Part shown: in pieces, positions 35,204-44,274 of the stretch
Layout: every line of letters starts with the position of its first letter
Numbering within the stretch: position 1 is the stretch's first letter
Assembly (NCBI GenBank): GCA_943371965.1
Contig: CALRWV020000012.1
Location: 1-64,000 of the forward strand
Source of the DNA: CALRWV02 sp943371965
GTDB taxonomy: Bacteria > Bacteroidota > JABWAT01
Direction: 5' to 3'
DNA length: 64,000 nt
Program-made: the position numbers and the translations under genes
Notes under the pieces: model-generated
The model's input: the letters and a program-made list of their open reading frames with translations, nothing else
Database searches by the model: none
Told to the model about the DNA's origin: nothing

Positions 35204-36304
35204 TCATTCGCGGTAAAATCCATTCATTCCACCAACCAAATATCTTACTTTTTGAAATCCTGCATTTTTTAGTATTTCCGCAGCTTTTTTACTTCTTGTT
35301 CCGGCTTGGCAGTAAAAAACTATTTCTTCATTTTTGGGAAGTGTTTCCAGTTTTGATTCCAAAGTGCCGAGCTGAATTAAAATGCTTTTTTCGATTCTGG
35401 AAACTTCAGCTTCCTTTGGTTCCCTTACATCAATCAGCATGATTTTTTCACTAAGAATTTTTTTCCGAAGTTCCAGAGCAGAAATTTCAATAGATTTATT
35501 TTCAGAAATCCCGCAAAAAAAATCATAATCAATTGGTTCTGTTATTGACGGATGTTTCCCGCAAACTGGACAATTCGGATCTTTTTTGAATTTCATTTCA
35601 TCGAAACTCATTTTCAGTGAATCAAAAATCAGAAGCCGACCAACCAACGGATTTCCAATATTCAAAATAACTTTGATGACTTCATTTGCTTGTATGGTTC
35701 CTGCAATTCCAGGCAAAACTCCAATTACACCAGTTTCAGAGCAATTCTGAATAAGTCCGTCTTTGGGTGGAAACGGAAACAAGCAACGGTAACAGGGTCC
35801 AAATTCTGAATTGAAAACGGAAACCTGACCTTCAAATTTATGTATTGATCCGTAAATCAACGGTTTTTTCAGAAAAACACAGCAATCATTCAGTAAATAT
35901 CGGGTAGGAAAATTATCAGTTCCGTCAACAATCAGATCAAATCCGGAAAGAATTTTCAATGCATTCGTTCCTGTGAGTTTTTCAGTGAATATTTTAACAG
36001 AAATAGTTGGGTTCAAGTCAAGAATGGTATCTTTTGCAGATTCACTTTTTAATTTTCCAACCGAAGTTGATTTGTGAATTATTTGACGGTGAAGGTTTGA
36101 TTCATCAACCCGGTCAAAATCTGCAATCCCGATTTTTCCTATACCTGCCGATGTGAGGTACATCAAAACCGGGGAACCCAATCCTCCAGCTCCAACTACC
36201 AAAACAGAAGAGTCTTTGAGTTTCTGTTGACCTTCCAACCCAATTTCTGAAAGCAAAATGTGGCGAGAGTAGCGGTTTAATTCCTGTTTTGATAATGAGT
36301 TCAT
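35204..36304 (-). CDS. E1-like sulfur-carrier adenylyltransferase (MoeB/ThiF type) fused to rhodanese
   Basis: 366 residues. Residues 1-245 are an E1-like domain: RYSRHILL, the nucleotide-binding VVGAGGLGSPV, the DESNLHRQ catalytic Arg motif and a CYRC...CPVC zinc tetrad. Residues about 270-366 are a rhodanese ending in the active-site loop VFYCQAGTRSK. It should adenylate and sulfurate the C-terminus of a ThiS/MoaD-like carrier, for thiamine, molybdopterin or tRNA thiolation. No other gene of those pathways is nearby, so the pathway is undecided. Confidence 0.92.
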   Translation of the reverse strand: MNSLSKQELNRYSRHILLSEIGLEGQQKLKDSSVLVVGAGGLGSPVLMYLTSAGIGKIGIADFDRVDESNLHRQIIHKSTSVGKLKSESAKDTILDLNPTISVKIFTEKLTGTNALKILSGFDLIVDGTDNFPTRYLLNDCCVFLKKPLIYGSIHKFEGQVSVFNSEFGPCYRCLFPFPPKDGLIQNCSETGVIGVLPGIAGTIQANEVIKVILNIGNPLVGRLLIFDSLKMSFDEMKFKKDPNCPVCGKHPSITEPIDYDFFCGISENKSIEISALELRKKILSEKIMLIDVREPKEAEVSRIEKSILIQLGTLESKLETLPKNEEIVFYCQAGTRSKKAAEILKNAGFQKVRYLVGGMNGFYRE

Positions 36305-36671
36305 ATATGGATAAAAATAGAAGTTTGAGTAATTAAAAACGAATGGCTGTTTTTCTCTTTTCCTGTTTGAATCTCGGTCGACTGAAATCAGGAATTTTTA
36401 TTTTAGTTTAATTCGGGGAATTTTCGCCGAAATAAAGCTGATAGCGTACGGAAACTTTATTCATCTTATAAAGAAACCTGGCTCTTGATATTCAATAAGA
36501 TATAGCGAAGATTTAAATTGGTTGAAAGCTTGGCAATCAAATCAGGTGGATAAAGCTTTAAATTATACGACTTTGGTTGATATTTAAGCCTCTCACCCCT
36601 ATTTTTGCCAACTTTCGAAAAATTTAACAGTAGATTTTCAGGCAGAAAAAGCCTTTCAGGAGTTACTTTGT
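36305..36671. other. 367-bp divergent promoter region
   Basis: AT-rich non-coding sequence between the divergent MoeB-rhodanese gene and the PpiD-like gene. It carries the plus-strand promoter at 36576-36607. I see no RNA structure, repeat or small ORF I would defend in the remainder. Confidence 0.6.
36576..36607 (+). promoter_or_regulatory. Bacteroidetes-type promoter of the PpiD-like gene
   Basis: GTTG at 36576-36579 and TATTTTTG (TAnnTTTG) at 36600-36607 with a 20-bp spacer, leaving a leader of about 60 nt before ATG 36672. Confidence 0.65.
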
Positions 36672-38771
36672 ATGGCAGTTTTGAACAGAATGAGAAGCAT
36701 GACTCATGTCATTTTATATATTCTTCTTTTTTCATTTTTAGGACTAATTATTTTTGAATGGGGAATGGACTATTTGGGTCTTTCCTTCAGATCACACAAT
36801 GGCAGCATTGCCGGTACGGTAAACGACAAACAAATTTCAAGGGAAGAATTGAATTTGGTTTACAAACGTATTCTTGATAATTACAAACAAAGAAACAAAG
36901 ACGCTGAAATTGACCCTTCATTGGATCAGATGATTCAGGATGAAGCCTGGAATCAGTTGGTAAGCAGAACTTTGATTCAGGAAGCAATCCATAATGCAGG
37001 ATTGAAAGTTACTGATCAGGAATTATATGACTGGGTTATGAGCGAAAATCCTCCTACAATGATCCGTCAGCAGTTTACCGATAAAAACGGCCAGATAAAT
37101 AAAGCTGCTCTTCAGGAAGCAATGAATTCACCAGAAAACAAGGCTGTTTGGGCACAATTTGATAAAATGGCACGTGAAGAAAAACTCAGTCTTAAATATC
37201 AGAACCTGATTGCAAATATGGTTACGGTTTCTCCTGTTGAAGTGATGAACAAGTATTCTGAAGATAATTCAAAAGCAAAAGTGGATTACATTCTTTTTGC
37301 ACCGGAGCAGATTGCCGATACTTTGGTTAATTTAACTGACTCTGATATCGAAAAATTTTATAACAGCAAAAAAGAAGAATTCAAACAGAAAGAAATGAGA
37401 AGTTTCAAATTTGTTGTATTTCCTACACTTCCAACAAAAGAGGATTCAATTGATGCCTTAGCTGAAATACAAAAAGCAACTGATGATTTTAAAACCACAA
37501 CAGATGATAGTTCATTTGTCTTGTTGCATAAAACAGAAAAACCTTATACATCAGCATGGTTTTCAAGAGGTGAACTTTCAGATCCGAAAGAAGTTGTATT
37601 TGACCTTGCAAAAGGTGCAACTCTTCAGGTAAAGGATCAGGAAGGTTTCCATATCATGAAAGTTCAGGACGTTCGTGAAGGAAAAGCAACCAATTACAGA
37701 GCCCGTCACATTTTGATAAAACCAAAAGGTGCTACCAATGCTGATACTGCTGCTGCAAAAGTGGAACTTGAAGCTATTAAAAAATCTTTGAATGGCTCAA
37801 AAAACCTTGAAGAAGCTTTTATTGCTGCCGCACAATCCAGATCTCAGGATGGTTCTGCCTATAAAGGTGGAGATTTGGGATGGTTTAAAGAAGGCGCAAT
37901 GGTTAAACCATTTGAAAATGCAGTTAAAAGTGGAAAACTAAACACTATGGTTGGTCCGGTAAAATCCCAGTTCGGATGGCATCTGATTTATATTACCGGC
38001 AAAGACAACAAAGAAGTTAAGGTAACTGAAATCACCAGAAATATCAGACCAAGCGGAAAAACACTTCGTCTTGCAAAGCAGAATGCAGAAGATTTCGTTT
38101 TCATGGCTGGAGAACAGGGATTTGAAAAAGAAGCAGAAACCAGAAAAATTGAAGTAAAAACAAGTACCCCGATTTTGAAAAAAGGGTCTGCTCAAGGACT
38201 TGCATTTAACTTTTCTTTAAATGACTGGTTGTTCAGATCTTCGGTAGGAACAATTTCAGATGCGATTGATGGTCAAAATGTTATCATTGTTGCTAAAGTG
38301 GAAGAAATTACACCTGAAGGATTTGCTCCACTGACAGATCAACTTAAAGAATCTTTGAAACCACGTGCCTTAAGGGAAAAGAAATTTGATTATCAGCTTG
38401 AGAGAGCTGAAAAAATTGCAGCGGAAATTGGAAATAATCTGGTTGCAGCAAGTGCAAAAGACCCAAATCTGGTTGTAAGAACAACAGATGAATTTGCTGT
38501 TTCAGGAACTCCTTCGGGAATCGGAAAAGATCCTGTATTTATCGGAGAGTCGTTTAAATTGAATGCCGGTGAAACCTCGAAACCATTCAAGGGATTACGC
38601 GGAATTTACCTCATTCAATCAAAAACCAAAACTTCAGCAGATATGGCTGCATTTGAAGCGCAAAAGGAATCAATTTATCTTCAGCTTGTTTCCAGCAAAA
38701 AAGCTGAATTTTCGAATGGATTGCTTGAAGCACTGAAAACAAATGCCAAAATTGAAGACAAACGTGATTAA
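36672..38771 (+). CDS. PpiD/SurA-like membrane-anchored peptidyl-prolyl isomerase
   Basis: 699 residues. One N-terminal membrane anchor (HVILYILLFSFLGLIIF), a SurA_N-like chaperone part (about 35-250) and a parvulin domain (about 345-450) with NYRARHILIKP, GGDLGWFKEGAMVKPFENAV and SQFGWHLIYI. A large second chaperone region follows, as in PpiD/PrsA-type proteins. It helps fold exported proteins at the outer face of the inner membrane. It has its own promoter and terminator and stands alone. Confidence 0.92.
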   Translation: MAVLNRMRSMTHVILYILLFSFLGLIIFEWGMDYLGLSFRSHNGSIAGTVNDKQISREELNLVYKRILDNYKQRNKDAEIDPSLDQMIQDEAWNQLVSRTLIQEAIHNAGLKVTDQELYDWVMSENPPTMIRQQFTDKNGQINKAALQEAMNSPENKAVWAQFDKMAREEKLSLKYQNLIANMVTVSPVEVMNKYSEDNSKAKVDYILFAPEQIADTLVNLTDSDIEKFYNSKKEEFKQKEMRSFKFVVFPTLPTKEDSIDALAEIQKATDDFKTTTDDSSFVLLHKTEKPYTSAWFSRGELSDPKEVVFDLAKGATLQVKDQEGFHIMKVQDVREGKATNYRARHILIKPKGATNADTAAAKVELEAIKKSLNGSKNLEEAFIAAAQSRSQDGSAYKGGDLGWFKEGAMVKPFENAVKSGKLNTMVGPVKSQFGWHLIYITGKDNKEVKVTEITRNIRPSGKTLRLAKQNAEDFVFMAGEQGFEKEAETRKIEVKTSTPILKKGSAQGLAFNFSLNDWLFRSSVGTISDAIDGQNVIIVAKVEEITPEGFAPLTDQLKESLKPRALREKKFDYQLERAEKIAAEIGNNLVAASAKDPNLVVRTTDEFAVSGTPSGIGKDPVFIGESFKLNAGETSKPFKGLRGIYLIQSKTKTSADMAAFEAQKESIYLQLVSSKKAEFSNGLLEALKTNAKIEDKRD

Positions 38772-38804
38772 TTTTTTCTGAATTAATCAAGAAAACAGGT
38801 TTTT

Positions 38805-38834
38805 AAAAGGGCAATCTTACGGTTGCCCTTTTTT
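38805..38834 (+). terminator. Intrinsic terminator of the PpiD-like gene
   Basis: AAAAGGGCAA (38805-38814), loop of 8, TTGCCCTTTT (38823-38832) continuing into T residues: a 10-bp stem 34 bp after the stop codon. Confidence 0.85.
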
Positions 38835-38862
38835 GTTTCAGGAAAATCAAAAGATATTTTTT

Positions 38863-39519
38863 ATGGAAACTTTTCTCGGATATAATCTCGAAAAACACAG
38901 TATTGAGCTTCACGGGAAAAATTACACTCTCGCAATGGTTCACAATGCGTATGATTTACTTGACAAAATTGACCCAAAAGCTTTTGCGGTAGATGAAAAA
39001 ATGCCCTACTGGGCTGAAATCTGGTCGGGAAGTGTAATACTTTCAAAATGGATTCTGAGCAAGAATTATGGAAAAGAACTGACTTTTCTTGAAATTGGGG
39101 CAGGTGTTGGTCCTGTTTCAGCAATATTAACTTCAAACGGTTATCACTGTACTGCTACGGATTACGATGAGGACGCCTTGAAATTCTGTGAATTGAATGC
39201 AGAATTGAATGGCGGCTCACAAAATTTAAAAACAGCTTTTCTCGATTGGCGTAAACCAACATTAAAGGAAAAGTATGATTTCATTGTCGGGTCGGATATT
39301 ATTTATGAAGTACGGAATATTTTGCCGATTTTAGATGTAGTCAGCCTAAATCTGAAACCAGGCGGGAAATTCTATTTCTCAGATCCGGGAAGACGCCCAA
39401 TGTCGCATTTGAGAACTTTGGTTCGGGAAGCAGATTTCAAATTGTCTGTTGTCTATGAAGAGCAGTTCGCTTTCAGGCATTCCGATCAGCTGGTTTCGAT
39501 TTATTGTCTGGAAGTTTGA
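38863..39519 (+). CDS. Class I SAM methyltransferase, lysine-methyltransferase-like (family 16)
   Basis: ATG 38863 gives 218 residues; the frame extends to a TTG inside the terminator, so the later start is right. SAM motif I LEIGAGVGPVSA, an acidic TDYDEDAL motif II, and VGSDIIYE as the post-II catalytic signature of METTL-type protein lysine methyltransferases. The E(MP)YWAEIWSGS N-terminal motif is also typical. The target protein is unknown. It sits 64 bp upstream of aroK and may share a transcript. Confidence 0.8.
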   Translation: METFLGYNLEKHSIELHGKNYTLAMVHNAYDLLDKIDPKAFAVDEKMPYWAEIWSGSVILSKWILSKNYGKELTFLEIGAGVGPVSAILTSNGYHCTATDYDEDALKFCELNAELNGGSQNLKTAFLDWRKPTLKEKYDFIVGSDIIYEVRNILPILDVVSLNLKPGGKFYFSDPGRRPMSHLRTLVREADFKLSVVYEEQFAFRHSDQLVSIYCLEV

Positions 39520-39582
39520 TTTTTTTGAAAACTGACAATGGACAAATGTAGAAACAATATTCAAGCAAAAAACTGAAATCCA

Positions 39583-40122
39583 ATGAGTTTACCAAAACGT
39601 ATTTATCTAACAGGTTTTATGGCTGCCGGAAAATCGACAATCGGGCAGATTCTGGCAAATACGATTGGTTATGATTTTATCGATCTGGATCATCTGATCA
39701 TCGAAAAAGAGAACTTGGCTGTTGCAGAAATTTTCAGAACCAAAGGTGAAATTTATTTTCGAAATACTGAAAGTCTTTGGCTGAAAGAAATTTCAAAGCG
39801 GGAAAACATCATCATTTCTTTGGGTGGCGGAACCGTTTGTTTTAATGACAACATTTCAGTCATCAGACAATTAGGTCTGCTGGTTTATCTGAGAGTTTCA
39901 AACAGAGCCATTTTCCAACGGGTTAAGGCAAAACGTGACCGGCCTTTATTTCTTGATGGTTCCGGAAATCTTCTTCCTGATGATGAAATCAAACAGAAAA
40001 TCAATGACCTTTTGGAAAAAAGAAATCCGTTTTATGAACAGGCCGATCTGATTTATGATACATTTGACAATGAAATCGGTTTTGTAGTTGAAGGACTGAA
40101 AAGGAGACTGGTTAATAATTAA
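39583..40122 (+). CDS. aroK: Shikimate kinase
   Basis: 179 residues: P-loop GFMAAGKSTIG, the DxD-type motif FIDLDHLI, the substrate Arg region IYFRNTE, SLGGGTV and the LID Arg motif KRDRPLF. It phosphorylates shikimate in aromatic amino acid synthesis. Its TAA is directly followed by the aroB ATG. Confidence 0.95.
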   Translation: MSLPKRIYLTGFMAAGKSTIGQILANTIGYDFIDLDHLIIEKENLAVAEIFRTKGEIYFRNTESLWLKEISKRENIIISLGGGTVCFNDNISVIRQLGLLVYLRVSNRAIFQRVKAKRDRPLFLDGSGNLLPDDEIKQKINDLLEKRNPFYEQADLIYDTFDNEIGFVVEGLKRRLVNN

Positions 40123-41223
40123 ATGAAACAGCAGACGTTAAATCATTCGTTGGGACAAACACAGATTTTTATTTTGGAAAATTTTGATTTCAATTCATTT
40201 ATGAAATCAATTTCTTCCCTGAAAATTGCTTTGGTTGATGAAAACCTGTTTGCAATCCTTTCAACAACAAAACCGGATTTCCTGAAACTGTTTGATTCCG
40301 TGATAACAATTCCAGAAGGGGAAAATTCAAAAAGTTTTGATCAGTATATTGTTATTGTTGACCGTCTGTTTCAGTTAAAGGCAGATAGGTCAACCCATCT
40401 TTTTGCAGTTGGTGGTGGTGTTACCGGTGATCTGACAGGATTTGTGGCATCAACATTTATGCGTGGAGTTCCTTATATCCAAATTCCAACAACACTGCTT
40501 TCACAGATTGACAGTTCAATTGGCGGGAAAACCGGCATCAACCATCCAGCCGGGAAAAATCTGATCGGGAGTATTTATCAACCCAAATTTATTCTGATCG
40601 ACCCTTCATTTTTAAAAACACTTCCTGAGCGTGAAGTGATTTCTGCATTGGGTGAAATGGTAAAGTATACTTTGCTGAACTCATCGGAAAGATTTGAAGA
40701 ACTGAAAAATTATTTGAGTGAACATTCTCCGTATCACCTGCTCAATTTTGATTTTGATATTCTGGTAAACTGGATACAGTACTGTGTTGAAATCAAAAAA
40801 CAAATTGTTGAACTTGATGAGCATGAAAAAAATATAAGGGCGCTGTTAAACCTTGGGCATACCTTCGGTCATGCAGTTGAGAAACATTACGGTTACGAAA
40901 ATATCCGTCACGGAGAAGCTGTTTCGGTTGGAATGCTGTTTGTTTCCTACCTTTCACTTCATCTGGAGCGGATTACCAAAGATCAGTTTGAAGATATATA
41001 TTTTTGCCTTAAATCAATTCTGCCTTTTGCTCCTTTTACGGTGAATTGGAATGAAGACAAAATTTTCAGTTACCTTTTGAAAGATAAGAAAAATCAGTCC
41101 GGCTCACTGAAATGGATTTTACCGAAAAGAATTGGCGAATGCGAAATTGTTGAACTTTCTGACTTTGAACTGATCAAAACTACAATTAGACAATTTCACT
41201 ATGAATTTCTGAAATGGCACTGA
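40123..41223 (+). CDS. aroB: 3-dehydroquinate synthase
   Basis: 366 residues. NAD-binding VGGGVTGDLTGF, then RGVPYIQIPTTLLSQIDSSIGGKTG (metal and substrate contacts, given in two parts: IPTTLLSQ and SSIGGKTG), and the zinc-ligand helix NLGHTFGHAVE with a later HGEAVSVGM. It converts DAHP to 3-dehydroquinate. Immediate adjacency to aroK means the two are coupled in one operon. Confidence 0.96.
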   Translation: MKQQTLNHSLGQTQIFILENFDFNSFMKSISSLKIALVDENLFAILSTTKPDFLKLFDSVITIPEGENSKSFDQYIVIVDRLFQLKADRSTHLFAVGGGVTGDLTGFVASTFMRGVPYIQIPTTLLSQIDSSIGGKTGINHPAGKNLIGSIYQPKFILIDPSFLKTLPEREVISALGEMVKYTLLNSSERFEELKNYLSEHSPYHLLNFDFDILVNWIQYCVEIKKQIVELDEHEKNIRALLNLGHTFGHAVEKHYGYENIRHGEAVSVGMLFVSYLSLHLERITKDQFEDIYFCLKSILPFAPFTVNWNEDKIFSYLLKDKKNQSGSLKWILPKRIGECEIVELSDFELIKTTIRQFHYEFLKWH

Positions 41224-41255
41224 TTATTATTACGAATTAAAATTAACATTTACGA

Positions 41256-42695
41256 ATGAAGAAAAGATCAATTAATATCAAAAGTGAAATTCAGATTTCT
41301 GAAGTGAAATTCAATTTTTCTGCATTGTACTTTTCCCTTCTCATTTGTGTTCTGTCATTTGCAACTTCTCAATTACCAGCTCAGGATTTTGGTGTGTTTA
41401 TTGCAACTGCACACCGAATCGATTATCCTCGAACAGATGGAAAAGAAAATCAGATTCAGGAATTGAAAAATTTGGTTGAAGAAGCACATCAAAAAGGAAT
41501 CAATACTTTATACTTTCAGGTTCGGGGCCGTGGTGATGCATTTTACCAGTCCGAAATTGAACCATGGTCGGAATCATTGACGGGGTCATTGGGAAAAAAC
41601 CCGGGTTGGGATCCGTTGGCTGAACTGATTGAACTTGCAAAAACAAGAAATATGAAAGTAATCGGGTGGTTCAATGTTTTTAAAATTGCGGATCAGTCAA
41701 ATCCTACAAAAAGTGTTTCAAGGATAAAACATCCTGCAGAAGCACATCCGGAATGGGTTTTGAAATCAGGCACAGAACGTTTCCTTAATCCGGGAATTCC
41801 GGAAGTGAGGAAGTATATTGCATCGGTTGCCGAAGATCTTGTTTCAGGTTATGACCTCAATGGAATTCAGCTTGATTTTTGCCGCTATCCGACAACAAAA
41901 TACAATGATGCAAAGACAATCAAAAAATATAAACCATTCAAACAGTCAGCTGATGATTGGAGAAGAGAAAATGTAACTCAAACTGTTAGGCTGATCAGGG
42001 AAGTCATTACCGGGAAAAACTCCAATATAATTTTGAGTGCCGCACCTCTCGGAATCTGCAAATCAGTTCCAAAAGCAAATGGGCTTCAGAGTTATTATGA
42101 AGTTTATCAGGACAGTTACGGTTGGATGGAAAATGATTTGATTGATGAAGCCGTCCCGCAGATTTATTGGCCAATTGGAAACATTCCAGATGGAACGGGT
42201 GCAAAAACGAGCCCAGATTATGAAACATTGTGCTATGAATGGAAAGAGAATTCAAACGGAAAGTCAGTAAAAGCAGGAATTGCACTTTACAAAAAACCTG
42301 TTTTCAATCAAACAAAAAAACAGATAGAAGTTGCATTGAAAGCCGGACACGATGGCGTTGTCTTTTATGCATGGCAGCAATTCAAGGAACTTGATATTGA
42401 TTTGACGCAGTTCAAAAAATCAGAAAGTAAAATCAAGAAACCGGATTCGGTTACTGTATTGGAAAATGCCGGAAAATTTAAATATGAAAAACTGACGCAA
42501 AACCAGATATTGCTTTACAATGATGATAACCTGTCGGCAGAATCATACGAAATATCAGATGAATTCGGCAATGTGAAATCAAATGGAAAAATAAACAGGG
42601 AACGCGTTGTGTTGCTTAACATCGATTCTTCGATGAAATCTGTCAGGCTGAAAAATAATGCCGGTGAAAAAATAGCAGAACTTAATTTGCGTTGA
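41256..42695 (+). CDS. Exported glycosyl-hydrolase-like protein, GHL10 (DUF187/YngK) family
   Basis: 479 residues with an export signal placed unusually deep (about 24-42, LYFSLLICVLSFATSQLPAQ); a later start is possible but none is better. The TIM-barrel part has the GHL10 marks: WIATAHRIDYPR-type opening (here VFIATAHRIDYP), INTLYFQVRGRGDAFY, SEIEPWSE, a DFCRYPT strand and VPQIYWPIG. The C-terminal ~100 residues are a beta domain. Family members act on peptidoglycan-related or other sugars; the substrate is not proven. Confidence 0.85.
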   Translation: MKKRSINIKSEIQISEVKFNFSALYFSLLICVLSFATSQLPAQDFGVFIATAHRIDYPRTDGKENQIQELKNLVEEAHQKGINTLYFQVRGRGDAFYQSEIEPWSESLTGSLGKNPGWDPLAELIELAKTRNMKVIGWFNVFKIADQSNPTKSVSRIKHPAEAHPEWVLKSGTERFLNPGIPEVRKYIASVAEDLVSGYDLNGIQLDFCRYPTTKYNDAKTIKKYKPFKQSADDWRRENVTQTVRLIREVITGKNSNIILSAAPLGICKSVPKANGLQSYYEVYQDSYGWMENDLIDEAVPQIYWPIGNIPDGTGAKTSPDYETLCYEWKENSNGKSVKAGIALYKKPVFNQTKKQIEVALKAGHDGVVFYAWQQFKELDIDLTQFKKSESKIKKPDSVTVLENAGKFKYEKLTQNQILLYNDDNLSAESYEISDEFGNVKSNGKINRERVVLLNIDSSMKSVRLKNNAGEKIAELNLR

Positions 42696-42726
42696 TCTGC
42701 AAAAGAATAAAAGCTCAGGAAAAAAC

Positions 42727-43722
42727 ATGACCATTTTTACTGAAAAAAGATTAGATGAACTTTTCGAGCAGATGAAAAACAAACATATTTTTGTCATCGG
42801 TGATTTGATGATTGACCGTTATGTTTGGGGATCAGTAAACCGCATCAGTCCTGAAGCTCCTGTTCCTGTTGTTGAAGTAACGCAGGAAAGCGAACGGCTT
42901 GGTGGCGCCGCCAATGTTGGAAATAATATTGTTTCTCTGGGTGGTAAATGTACCTTGATTGGAGTTGCAGGAAATGATTCCAATGCAGATGTGTTAAGAA
43001 GACTGATTGAAGACATGAAAATGAATTCTTCAGGCGTTATTACTGACAATTCAAGAATGACAACGGTTAAAACAAGAGTAATAGCCCAAAACCAGCATGT
43101 TGTCAGAATTGACAATGAACAGAAGCACGACATTTCTTCAGACGTTGCCGATCAGATCATTTCACATCTTGAAAGAAATATTTCATCAATTGACGGAATT
43201 ATTCTTGAGGATTACAATAAGGGTGTTTTGACAAAAGAATTGATTCAACGCGTAATCGAACTTGCCAATAAACATAACAAACTGATTACAGTGGATCCGA
43301 AACTGAACCATTTCTTCGAGTATAAAAATGTAACGGTTTTCAAACCAAATCTGAAGGAAACTTCTGAAGGACTTGGGAAAAACATCAAAACGGAAAGCGA
43401 AGTTCTTGCAGCTGGCAAGCAACTCCAAAAACAGTTGAATGCAAAACACGTTCTTATCACCAGAAGTGAAAAAGGAATGTCCTTGTTTTCTGAAAATGAC
43501 AAATATTTTCATGTTCCTACCCATGCCCGTGAAGTCGCTGATGTTTCAGGAGCGGGTGATACTGTGATAGCTACTTTAACTCTTGCACTTTCAGCAGGAG
43601 CTTCGCCTGATGAAGCAGCATCACTGTCAAATCTTGGTGGTGGATTGGTTGTTGGAGAAGTAGGAATTGTACCTGCTGTTCCTGAAAAAATAATTGAATT
43701 CTGGAGAGAAATAAGTGACTGA
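42727..43722 (+). CDS. hldA: D-glycero-beta-D-manno-heptose-7-phosphate kinase
   Basis: 331 residues, the kinase half of HldE as a separate gene. PfkB fold with FVIGDLMIDRYVWG, RLGGAANVGNN and the catalytic DVSGAGDTVIATL. It phosphorylates heptose-7-phosphate in the ADP-heptose pathway for LPS core. The nucleotidyltransferase gene overlaps its end by 8 nt, so both halves are made together. Confidence 0.94.
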   Translation: MTIFTEKRLDELFEQMKNKHIFVIGDLMIDRYVWGSVNRISPEAPVPVVEVTQESERLGGAANVGNNIVSLGGKCTLIGVAGNDSNADVLRRLIEDMKMNSSGVITDNSRMTTVKTRVIAQNQHVVRIDNEQKHDISSDVADQIISHLERNISSIDGIILEDYNKGVLTKELIQRVIELANKHNKLITVDPKLNHFFEYKNVTVFKPNLKETSEGLGKNIKTESEVLAAGKQLQKQLNAKHVLITRSEKGMSLFSENDKYFHVPTHAREVADVSGAGDTVIATLTLALSAGASPDEAASLSNLGGGLVVGEVGIVPAVPEKIIEFWREISD

Positions 43723-44200
43723 TCAGGGAAAAATATTAAAAGTAGATGATTTTATATCCATCCGTGAAAAACTGAAAAAGGAAAACAAAAAACTTGTTTT
43801 CACAAACGGATGTTTTGATATTCTTCATAAAGGTCACGTAGATTACCTTCAGAAAGCACGTGAATTGGGAGACGCAATGATTGTTGCCATCAATGAAGAT
43901 GAATCAGTCAGGCGGATTAAAGGTGAAAAAAGACCTATCAATTCAGAAGATGACAGAGCCTTTTTACTCGCCAATTTGCGCTCGGTAGATTACGTCACCT
44001 TTTTTGGCGAAGACACCCCGTATGAAGTCATCAAAAAAATCGTCCCTGACTATCTGGTAAAGGGTGCGGATTGGGATGTTTCAAATGTTATTGGAAAAGA
44101 TATTGTAGAAGAAAACGGCGGAAAGGTTCTGACAATTGAATTGACACCGGAAAAAAGTACAACCAATGTGATTGAAAAAGTACTGACCGCATATAAATAA
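43715..44200 (+). CDS. hldC: D-glycero-beta-D-manno-heptose 1-phosphate adenylyltransferase
   Basis: 161 residues, the second half of HldE. Nucleotidyltransferase motif TNGCFDILHKGHVDYL (HxGH) and the ISSxxxR-type end region TTNVIEKV. Start is GTG 43715 inside the kinase gene, with GGAGAG at 43702-43707 correctly spaced. It makes ADP-heptose from heptose-1-phosphate. The epimerase and phosphatase of the pathway are not in this window. Confidence 0.94.
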   Translation: MTDQGKILKVDDFISIREKLKKENKKLVFTNGCFDILHKGHVDYLQKARELGDAMIVAINEDESVRRIKGEKRPINSEDDRAFLLANLRSVDYVTFFGEDTPYEVIKKIVPDYLVKGADWDVSNVIGKDIVEENGGKVLTIELTPEKSTTNVIEKVLTAYK

Positions 44201-44274
44201 AGTAGGCGAATTACAGAGCCGGAATTCAGACAGACAGGGATAGAGCTGTTCAGATTTTAATACTCGCTGCAAAA